Positions 1 through 4,766 of a stretch of DNA of 7,869 nt are shown here, piece after piece. A model generated the notes under the pieces. It did no database searches and was not told where the DNA came from. It was given only the letters and a program-made list of their open reading frames with translations. The stretch spans positions 1-7,869 of the forward strand of contig CAVCTM010000098.1 in NCBI GenBank assembly GCA_963605115.1. Reading direction: 5' to 3'. A program made the position numbers and the translations under genes. The stretch comes from SVKR01 sp963605115 (GTDB taxonomy: Bacteria > Bacillota > Clostridia > Oscillospirales > Oscillospiraceae). Numbering within the stretch: the first letter of the stretch is position 1; each line of letters opens with the position of its first letter.

Positions 1-25
1 TCAGCACCCCGGCGGGATGGCTTTT

Positions 26-559
26 TCACAGCGCCGTGCCGCGCTTCGGGACGAAGAGCCTGGCGCTGTCCGCGCCTTCGAGCTCCAGAAGGCGCACTTT
101 TTTGTCGATGCCGCCGGCGTAGCCCGTGAGACTGCCGTCCGCGCCGACGACGCGGTGGCAGGGGATGATGAGCGAGACGGGGTTATGACCGACCGCGCCG
201 CCGACGGCTTGGGCGGACATGCTCGCCCGTCCGAGCCGGGCGGCAACGCCGCGCGCGAGCGCGCCGTAGGTCGTCGTTTCCCCGTAGGGGATGCGCAGCA
301 GCGCGTCCCAGACGGCGCGCTGAAATGCGCTGCCGGCGGGGTGGAGCGGCGGCGTGAAGTCCGGCTCGCTGCCGGAAAAATATGTGTCCAGCCAGCGCCG
401 CGCCGCTGCGATCGCCGGGGTCTCGCCCGGCGACGCCTCCGCGCCGAGCCGGTAGGCAAAATACTTCTGCCCCACGAACCAGAGCCCGGTCAGCCCCTCC
501 TCATCCGCCGCGAGCAGAATTTCGCCCAGCGGGGAATCATAATGTGCCGTATAGATCAT
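26..559 (-). CDS. ogt: Methylated-DNA--protein-cysteine S-methyltransferase (Ogt/MGMT family)
   Basis: This 177-aa protein is a suicide DNA-repair enzyme: it moves the alkyl group from O6-alkylguanine (and O4-alkylthymine) to its own cysteine, acting in the cytoplasm. The diagnostic motif IPCHRV is at residues 132-137, with acceptor Cys134 and His135 following Pro133. The family's NP pair (GHNP, 124-127) precedes it and the GYAGG..K..LLELE tail (146-161) follows. The N-terminal 70 residues match the small ribonuclease-H-like domain of Ogt proteins, and the length is normal. The arginine-finger position in the usual RAVGGA helix reads QAVGGA here (Gln117). The ATG at 557-559 has an AAGGAG ribosome site about 6 nt upstream. 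The gene starts 40 bp after the hydrolase stop with no promoter or terminator between them, so it is probably co-transcribed. Family assignment is secure; the choice of symbol ogt over a generic MGMT name is by size and organism. Confidence 0.93.
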   Translation of the reverse strand: MIYTAHYDSPLGEILLAADEEGLTGLWFVGQKYFAYRLGAEASPGETPAIAAARRWLDTYFSGSEPDFTPPLHPAGSAFQRAVWDALLRIPYGETTTYGALARGVAARLGRASMSAQAVGGAVGHNPVSLIIPCHRVVGADGSLTGYAGGIDKKVRLLELEGADSARLFVPKRGTAL

Positions 560-599
560 TTCGTTCTCCTTTCCGCCGCACCGTAACGGAAAAAAGCCG

Positions 600-1502
600 T
601 CATGCCCGCAGCAGTCCGGCGAGCTTTTTGAAGTCCCTCCGTCCCTCCGGGAAGGAGGTCATCATGCAGTAGCTCTGGACCATGCCGGGGCGGGAGGTCA
701 GCGTGAAGGGCACGCCCGCGGCGCGGCAGGCGGTCTCCAGATCGATGCGCGCGCCGTAGAGGACCTCGTCCTCGCTGAAGAAAAAGTGGATATCGCCGAC
801 GCCGTGCCAGTCGCCGAGGGAGGGGGAGAGCATGTAGCGCGGGATATCGTCCCGCCCGCGGCGCATGAAGACCTCCACGGTCTCAAGGTAAGCGTAGTCG
901 ATCGTGACGTCGCGGTCGTTCAGCGCGCGCATGCGCGCCTTGGACGCCTTGTTCCACGGCAGGTCCATCGGCGACACGGCGACGATATGGCGCGGCTGCG
1001 GCAGGGGCGTGCGCTGCGCGTTGTTGTGCGCCGCGATGCCGAGCGCCAGCGCGCCGCCGGAGAAAAAGCCGCAGGTGCTGACGTTCCCGCCGCCGTAGAC
1101 CGCGATCATCTCGGCATAGCAGGCGTAAGCGGCGTCATAGACCTCCGTGATGCAGTGGTCCGTGCAGAGCGGGAGGCAGGGGAACCACACGTCGCAGTCC
1201 GCCGCGCGGGAGAGGCGGTGCAGGCTCTTCGCGTCGCCCTTGTCCGGCGCGAGCATCATGCCGCCGCCGGGGAAAAACAAAACCGCGCGCTCGCTCCGCT
1301 CCGTCCGCCGCCGGATGACGGCGACCTCACAGCCTGCGATCTCGCGCTTTTCGTAGTGTCCGTCCCCCTCCGGGACGGAAAAGCTCCGCCGCGCGTTGAT
1401 CTGCCGCGCCGCCGGCAGAAACAGCTCCGGCGGCAGCGTATAGGTCCGCTTCGACCCCGCGCCGCGATAGCTTGTCCGCAGAATGCTTGCAACAATGCTC
1501 AT
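600..1502 (-). CDS. Alpha/beta hydrolase-fold protein (HSL/acetyl-esterase-like), probably catalytically altered
   Basis: A 300-aa cytoplasmic protein with the layout of the hormone-sensitive-lipase branch of alpha/beta hydrolases. The oxyanion-hole motif is PGGG (78-81, normally HGGG). The nucleophile elbow reads GFFSGG (145-150) where the family has GDSAGG, so the serine position is Phe147, with Ser148 next to it. The acid is probably Asp245 in SEDEVLYG. The expected catalytic His in the final GM.H motif is Gln276 in GMVQS. Two of three triad residues are thus missing, so activity is doubtful; Ser148 might act as a shifted nucleophile, or the protein may be non-enzymatic. Substrate is unknown. 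The start is placed at the ATG at 1500-1502, which has a GGGAGG site 12 nt upstream; the frame is open to 1568, but that codon is part of the -35 box of this gene's promoter. It follows the XRE gene and precedes ogt. Confidence 0.8.
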   Translation of the reverse strand: MSIVASILRTSYRGAGSKRTYTLPPELFLPAARQINARRSFSVPEGDGHYEKREIAGCEVAVIRRRTERSERAVLFFPGGGMMLAPDKGDAKSLHRLSRAADCDVWFPCLPLCTDHCITEVYDAAYACYAEMIAVYGGGNVSTCGFFSGGALALGIAAHNNAQRTPLPQPRHIVAVSPMDLPWNKASKARMRALNDRDVTIDYAYLETVEVFMRRGRDDIPRYMLSPSLGDWHGVGDIHFFFSEDEVLYGARIDLETACRAAGVPFTLTSRPGMVQSYCMMTSFPEGRRDFKKLAGLLRA

Positions 1503-1539
1503 GCTCTTGTGTATCCTCCCGGTGAAATTCTTTTTTCTT

Positions 1540-1568
1540 ATTATAGAAAGCGCATGCGCCCTTGTCAA
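1540..1568 (-). promoter_or_regulatory. Consensus sigma-A promoter of the hydrolase-ogt unit
   Basis: On the minus strand TTGACA (1563-1568) and TATAAT (1540-1545) are both perfect consensus hexamers separated by exactly 17 bp. Transcription would start near 1533, about 30 nt before the hydrolase ATG. The spacer contains the perfect 10-bp palindrome GCGCATGCGC (1550-1559), which could be a repressor site (inference). The promoter lies 15 bp beyond the XRE stop codon and gives hydrolase and ogt transcription independent of the regulator gene. Confidence 0.88.
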
Positions 1569-1582
1569 GACGCTGGGGCGTT

Positions 1583-1813
1583 TCAGTCGTCTTCCAGCAG
1601 CTTCGATGCCGGAATGCCGAGCGTGTCCGCGATCTTGAAGAGCGTTTCGAGCGAAATGCCCCGCACCGTTCCGGTGCCCTCCACCTGCGCTAAAAAGTTC
1701 ACGCTCCTGCCGATCTTTTCCGCAAAGCTCTCCTGCGTATAGCCCGCCTTTTTCCGGTAATAAGCGATCTTCAGTCCGAGGGTCGTGTATTTTTCAGGAT
1801 ACTCCGTGTTCAT
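1583..1813 (-). CDS. Small XRE-family helix-turn-helix transcriptional regulator
   Basis: A 76-aa protein consisting almost entirely of one Cro/C1-type HTH domain (about residues 12-71). The core YYRKKAGYTQESFAEKIG (18-35) holds the first helices of the motif, and GISLETLFKIADTLGIP (52-68) is the typical C-terminal helix pair. There is no ligand-binding or oligomerisation domain, as in many small XRE repressors of Firmicutes. The ATG at 1811-1813 has GAGGTGA about 5 nt upstream. The gene is divergent from the Cys-rich protein gene at 1983, with a 169-bp AT-rich intergenic region containing an 11-bp direct repeat. By position it is a candidate regulator of that divergent locus, of itself, or both; no target can be proven from sequence. 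Confidence 0.88.
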   Translation of the reverse strand: MNTEYPEKYTTLGLKIAYYRKKAGYTQESFAEKIGRSVNFLAQVEGTGTVRGISLETLFKIADTLGIPASKLLEDD

Positions 1814-1842
1814 CGTCTCACCTCAGAACTATGCTATCAAAT

Positions 1843-1895
1843 TTTGGGTAAATTATAATTTCCTGAAAGAAAATAATTATTGACTTTGAGTAAAT
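1843..1895. promoter_or_regulatory. Paired 11-bp direct repeat, candidate operator
   Basis: TTTGGGTAAAT (1843-1853) and TTTGAGTAAAT (1885-1895) match in 10 of 11 bases and are spaced 42 bp start to start, close to four helical turns. The left copy reaches the minus-strand -10 box of the XRE gene and the right copy sits in the plus-strand promoter spacer. The TTT and AAA arms give each copy partial dyad symmetry. Binding by the adjacent XRE protein is an inference from placement. Confidence 0.45.
1852..1880 (-). promoter_or_regulatory. Candidate promoter of the XRE gene
   Basis: On the minus strand a perfect TATAAT lies at 1852-1857, inside the palindrome AATTATAATT (1851-1860). The hexamer 17 bp upstream (1875-1880) reads ATAATT, a poor -35 match, so the promoter is weak or needs help. 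The leader to the XRE ATG would be about 30 nt. The -10 box overlaps the left copy of the TTTGRGTAAAT element, which would suit autoregulation. Confidence 0.35.
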
Positions 1896-1908
1896 AGTGA
1901 GGTATAAT
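1880..1908 (+). promoter_or_regulatory. Sigma-A promoter of the Cys-rich/unknown gene locus
   Basis: TTGACT (1880-1885) and TATAAT (1903-1908) are separated by 17 bp, one mismatch from full consensus. Transcription would start near 1915, giving a leader of about 68 nt to the ATG at 1983. The right copy of the 11-bp TTTGAGTAAAT element begins on the last base of the -35 box and fills the spacer (1885-1895), so a protein bound there would block RNA polymerase. Confidence 0.82.
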
Positions 1909-1982
1909 CGTATCAACGCGGTCAAACCCGCCAAATACCGGGGGAGACGCGCGGAAAAAGAGAAGCTGACAGGAGGTAGAAA

Positions 1983-2438
1983 ATGCTGGTATTCATTTTA
2001 ATTGTTGCAGCAGGAGTCGCGATCTATCTGGTCGTGAAAGGAAAAGGCTATTGGGGCGCGCGGACACAAAACAAGATCAAGGCGACCTTTGCCCCGGAAG
2101 AGGGATACTGCTGCGATTGCCGCTACTGCGCGAAGGACGAAAGCGGCCGCTATTCGCAGACGGGTTATTTCTGCAGGCTTTCCAACGCAAGCGACATCAC
2201 GGAGGCGACGCGCATGAACTGCTTTGAGAAGCCGATTATCACGGCTGCCGACCTTGAGGAGCTCTTTTCCTTGAACGTCTGGAATGAGAGGGGGAAGGAC
2301 TATCTGCGGCAGGAGCTTCTGAACAAACGGATGACCGGCCGAGAACTGGATGCGTTCTTAAAGCGTCTGCCGAACGAACACCCGGAGTACATCGATCAGA
2401 GGACACGGGATGCTTTCATAGCCAGAAACAAACAATAA
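1983..2438 (+). CDS. Membrane-anchored Cys-rich protein of unknown function
   Basis: A 151-aa protein not matched to a named family. Residues 1-18 form one hydrophobic segment (LVFILIVAAGVAIYLVV), a likely N-terminal membrane anchor, followed by a basic stretch. Residues 41-82 are a compact Cys-rich domain with Cys at 43, 44, 46, 49, 64 and 80. The pattern C-x2-C-[RK]-Y ... C ... C-x-x suggests a small metal-binding (zinc-type) fold, and it recurs in the 64-aa protein at 3294. The C-terminal 65 residues are charged and predicted helical by eye. The ATG has an AGGAGG ribosome site (1971-1976) with good spacing and lies behind a strong promoter. It heads a same-strand set of three genes divergent from an XRE regulator. 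The gene itself has fairly high GC, unlike the following one. Confidence is high that it is a gene, low about role. Confidence 0.85.
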   Translation: MLVFILIVAAGVAIYLVVKGKGYWGARTQNKIKATFAPEEGYCCDCRYCAKDESGRYSQTGYFCRLSNASDITEATRMNCFEKPIITAADLEELFSLNVWNERGKDYLRQELLNKRMTGRELDAFLKRLPNEHPEYIDQRTRDAFIARNKQ

Positions 2439-2603
2439 ATTTTAAAAACAAGGGAGGTAGTCTTCCCTCGTCTTTCAGCCACGAAAAGAAGCTCGAACTG
2501 TATTTGACGGACATTGTCAACTGTAACCTTGCGTGATTGCTTTCGCGCTTGGTATTTGACCAGATAGGAAAGAGAAGCAAGGGCTTTTAGGAGGGACCAT
2601 ACA
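2439..2603 (+). other. 165-bp gap with possible gene remnant
   Basis: No intact gene is visible. One plus-strand frame (from about 2453) reads without a start as ..SHEKKLELYLTDIVNCNL.. to a TGA at 2534-2536, then continues in the same frame as LLSRLVFDQIGKRSKGF to a TAG. This looks protein-like and could be the decayed end of a lost gene, but it is short and unrecognised. The gap also holds an inverted repeat TTGAC/GTCAA (2504-2508 and 2516-2520, 7-nt loop) and a GGGAGG (2452-2457) with no start codon behind it. Confidence 0.25.
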
Positions 2604-2606
2604 TTG
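2589..2606 (+). promoter_or_regulatory. Ribosome binding site deciding a TTG start
   Basis: AGGAGG at 2589-2594 lies 9 nt before TTG at 2604-2606. No ATG occurs in this frame until about residue 102, and only the TTG start includes the hydrophobic N-terminus, so TTG is the supported initiator. Confidence 0.8.
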
Positions 2607-3278
2607 GATTTGATCATCCTACTCATTATTATTTGGTTAGTTTACAAAGCAATACAAAAGCGAAAGGCGTCTAAACAAATCGCTGAAGCCGCAAAGCGCT
2701 CAGCGTGTACGAACGAGATTATCAGGACTCTCAGGATTTTATCTGGTGCTAAAGTTGATAGGGTTGACTGCGTACTTTCGTTAGGAAAATTCACTCAACA
2801 CTACGATAAGAGAGGAAAAATCGACGGCGCGACCGAACTCGTTAGCTTAAAAATTGTTTTTACTTCTGATGAACTGGCACAGGTTCTCAAAACCAACCAG
2901 CAGAGCATGTCTGAAACACTGAAGGAAATTGATGAATCAGAAAGGATCGGCGATCACCAAGAAGTCTTGAGACTTCTTGGTGAAGTTTCTTCTATTCGTA
3001 AGAACGCAGCAGAATCCTTTGAAATGTTTTTTGGAGTAAAGCCTGACCACAAACTGATGGCGGAATTTGCTTTAAATTACGAGTACAGTATATCAGGCAA
3101 TCAATCAACAGGCGATACGGGGTATTTTGTGGATGAATTAGGAGTAGCTTATTCCAAATACGGAGCACTCCGCAGTCTATATGTACTGGATGCAGTAGAG
3201 GAACAGGCTCAAAATATACCTAATATCCACCTCGATGTTGACAAAACTATTCCGAGCGAGACCCGAATAAATACTTAA
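2604..3278 (+). CDS. Membrane-anchored protein of unknown family, low GC
   Basis: A 224-aa protein I do not recognise. Residues 2-14 (DLIILLIIIWLVY) are a short hydrophobic anchor followed by a Lys/Arg-rich segment (15-32), predicting an N-in membrane anchor with the bulk on one side. Residues 36-90 look mixed alpha/beta, 92-142 are strongly helical with a heptad-like Leu/Glu/Ile pattern, and 143-200 are mixed again; the tail is polar. Only two Cys (35 and 56) and no nucleotide-binding or catalytic motif are visible. The start is TTG behind a strong AGGAGG. The next gene begins 15 bp after its stop, so the two are probably co-transcribed. Base composition is far more AT-rich than the flanking genes, suggesting a different origin. 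A perfect 13-bp hairpin lies inside the coding region (2954-2983). Confidence 0.82.
   Translation: MDLIILLIIIWLVYKAIQKRKASKQIAEAAKRSACTNEIIRTLRILSGAKVDRVDCVLSLGKFTQHYDKRGKIDGATELVSLKIVFTSDELAQVLKTNQQSMSETLKEIDESERIGDHQEVLRLLGEVSSIRKNAAESFEMFFGVKPDHKLMAEFALNYEYSISGNQSTGDTGYFVDELGVAYSKYGALRSLYVLDAVEEQAQNIPNIHLDVDKTIPSETRINT
2954..2983 (+). repeat. Perfect 13-bp inverted repeat inside a coding region
   Basis: Left arm 2954-2966 and right arm 2971-2983 are exact reverse complements (TCACCAAGAAGTC and its partner) with a 4-nt TTGA loop. No T-run follows, so it is not a terminator of the usual kind. It encodes residues around 117-127 of the unknown protein. Confidence 0.85.
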
Positions 3279-3293
3279 GCGAAGGAGAAAAAC

Positions 3294-3488
3294 ATGGGTA
3301 AGAATTATACCGGCTGCTGCGGCAGCTGCAAGTACATGGATCTGAGCAGCGGCTACACCTCCAGCTACTCTACGTCGTTCAAATGCACGCGAGGCGGCTA
3401 CAGTGTAAAAGCCGACGAGAAGCGGTGCAGCAGATTTGAACCGGACACCAACCGCGATAATGCCCTGATCGCAATGTACGACAAGTAA
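3294..3488 (+). CDS. 64-aa Cys-rich protein, likely metal-binding
   Basis: A small soluble protein with Cys at 8, 9, 12, 31 and 45. The pattern C9-x2-C12-K-Y, C31, C45-x2-F parallels C43-x2-C46-R-Y, C64, C80-F of the membrane-anchored protein at 1983, so both seem to carry the same mini-domain; here it makes up nearly the whole protein. Four conserved Cys fit a single zinc-type site (inference). There is no signal peptide or membrane segment. The ATG has AAGGAG (3282-3287) 6 nt upstream and lies 15 bp after the preceding stop, so the genes are probably co-transcribed. A strong terminator follows 52 bp downstream. The gene is too short for a family assignment by eye, but the ribosome site and conserved Cys pattern support it as real. 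Confidence 0.8.
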   Translation: MGKNYTGCCGSCKYMDLSSGYTSSYSTSFKCTRGGYSVKADEKRCSRFEPDTNRDNALIAMYDK

Positions 3489-3540
3489 GGGAGAGGATCA
3501 AGGAAAAACGGCACAGAGCATAAGCACTGCGCAAAAAGAT

Positions 3541-3584
3541 GACCCCGCCGCGACGAGCTGTTCGTCGCGGCGGGGTCCGTTTTT
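3541..3584. terminator. Bidirectional intrinsic terminator between convergent genes
   Basis: A perfect 16-bp GC-rich stem (3541-3556 with 3562-3577) and a 5-nt GCTGT loop are followed by TTTTT (3580-3584) on the plus strand. On the minus strand the AAAAA at 3534-3538 provides the U-tract. It ends the plus-strand Cys-rich locus and the minus-strand ATPase gene, whose stop codon begins at the last T of the run. Confidence 0.93.
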
Positions 3585-4642
3585 CATCCCATGATCCAGC
3601 GGATGTGATCTTCTGTCAATGCGTCGAGACCGGCGAAGTCGACGTGGGGGCGGTAGAGGGCTTCGAGCTCGTCGTGGAGGACTTTGGCGGCGGCGAGGGA
3701 GGCGCAGGCGCGGGCGAGGAGGGCTTCGCTCTCCCGCGCGCGGGCGCGGAGCGCCGGGCGCAGCGGGGCGAGGCGGGCGCTGTCCGGGATGGCGTCGAGG
3801 TGGAGCCGCCGGTCAGCCTTTCGCGCGCCGGGGCGCTCCTCGGCGACGACGGCGAGAGCGCGCTCCGGCAGCAGCAGCGCCTCGATCCGCTCCGGCTCCA
3901 GCGGGTCGCGGCAGACCACGGCGTCCAGCCCGCGCTGCGCCGCGCTCTCGGCGAGCACGGCGAGAAACTCCCCGCCGAGACCGAAGCGGTCGTCCAGCGC
4001 CACGCGGCGCAGCCCCTCCGTGTCCAGCAGCGAAACGCGCCCGCGGCAGCTCACCGCGGAGCAGAAGCGCTCGCGCACGCGCCCGCCGCCGTTTCCGCGC
4101 GGCAGCTCCCGCGCGGCGAAGCGCGCCGCCTTTTCCCGCACACGACCGCGCTCGTCGTCCGTGACGAGTCCGGGCTGCCCCTTCACCCGCAGCGCCGCGG
4201 CTGCGGCGAGCAGGCGATAGGCGTCCGCGTAAAGCGCCTTGTAGCGCCGGTTTAAGTCCGCCGCCGCCCCCAGCTCACCCTGCATCGCCCCGGCGTCCAG
4301 AAAGCTGCCGAGGTCCAGATAGAGCCCGGACGCGCCGGGGTAGCGCGGCTCCAGCACATGCGGCGCGGTGCCGTCGGCGTAGCCGAGGCGCAGCTCCGGC
4401 AGCCACACGGCGTCCAGCGAGTCCGGGTCGCCGGAGCAGTGGATATACTCCACGCGCCGCCCCGCCTGCTCCGCCGCCGCGCCGATGCGCCGCATAAACG
4501 TTGACTTGCCGCAGCCCGGTCCGCCCTTGATCACCCAGAGAAAGTCGCCGTCCTCCGGGTCCGTGAAGCCGTCGTAAAGTGAATAAAAGCCCCGCGCGCT
4601 GTTCGCGCCGAGAAAATAGCGCTCCGTTTTTCCGATTTCCAT
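3584..4642 (-). CDS. PRK06851-like P-loop ATPase, second nucleotide site degenerate
   Basis: A 352-aa cytoplasmic protein resembling the uncharacterised PRK06851 family of tandem P-loop ATPases in Firmicutes. The N-terminal half starts with the family's F.GAN...GF.S segment (10-21), carries a clear Walker A GGPGCGKST (40-48), and has the family signature SGDPDSLDAVWLPEL...DGTAPHVLEP (70-99). The second half repeats the layout (RERFCSAVSCRGRVSL, 190-205; IEALLLPERALAVV, 253-266), but its P-loop position reads DDRFGLGGEFLAVL (217-230) with no GKS/T, so only the first site should bind ATP. Function is unknown; no substrate can be read from the sequence. The ATG at 4640-4642 has GGAAAGG about 12 nt upstream. 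It lies downstream of a terminator on the same strand and so needs its own promoter, but none with good consensus is visible in 4643-4712. Third positions are extremely GC-rich. Confidence 0.8.
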   Translation of the reverse strand: MEIGKTERYFLGANSARGFYSLYDGFTDPEDGDFLWVIKGGPGCGKSTFMRRIGAAAEQAGRRVEYIHCSGDPDSLDAVWLPELRLGYADGTAPHVLEPRYPGASGLYLDLGSFLDAGAMQGELGAAADLNRRYKALYADAYRLLAAAAALRVKGQPGLVTDDERGRVREKAARFAARELPRGNGGGRVRERFCSAVSCRGRVSLLDTEGLRRVALDDRFGLGGEFLAVLAESAAQRGLDAVVCRDPLEPERIEALLLPERALAVVAEERPGARKADRRLHLDAIPDSARLAPLRPALRARARESEALLARACASLAAAKVLHDELEALYRPHVDFAGLDALTEDHIRWIMG

Positions 4643-4707
4643 AGCCGATCCGACCTTTCCGCGAGTTTTTTCGCTCCAGCCTATGCCGAACGAGAGCCGC
4701 AGGTGTG

Positions 4708-4743
4708 AAAAAAGCCGCAGACGTTTTCAAAATGTCTGCGGCT
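4708..4743 (-). terminator. Intrinsic terminator of the SLH repeat-protein gene
   Basis: A perfect 10-bp stem (4713-4722 with 4734-4743, AGCCGCAGAC and its complement) extends into an AT-rich inner stem. On the minus strand it is followed by a run of six T (plus-strand A 4708-4713), 23 bp after the stop codon at 4767. On the plus strand it also has a shorter CTTTTC tail. It separates the repeat-protein gene from the ATPase gene. Confidence 0.9.
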
Positions 4744-4766
4744 CTTTTCGCTTTTGGGTTTTTAAC

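Noticed and set aside
1..25. Possible terminator hairpin after ogt (CATCCC/GGGGTG on the minus strand)
   Set aside because: The stem is only 6 bp with a wobble pair, and any T-tract would lie outside the window.
1503..1568. 22-residue N-terminal extension of the hydrolase
   Set aside because: Its first codon overlaps the -35 hexamer of a consensus promoter, so it would lie upstream of the transcript start.
786..1742. A 318-codon plus-strand frame
   Set aside because: Antisense to the hydrolase and XRE genes, low-complexity Arg/Ala/Val composition, and crosses a strong promoter and two well-supported gene ends.
1851..1860. Perfect palindrome AATTATAATT as an operator on its own
   Set aside because: Short, AT-only, and accounted for by overlapping -10-like sequence; more likely a by-product of the promoter.
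2396..2626. 76-codon minus-strand frame in the gap between the membrane-protein genes
   Set aside because: No ribosome site or recognisable domain, overlaps the ends of two plus-strand genes, and lies antisense within an apparent operon.
3539..4255. Plus-strand open frames opposite the ATPase
   Set aside because: Composition is Arg/Gly/Ala biased with no motif; the minus-strand frame has Walker A and family landmarks.
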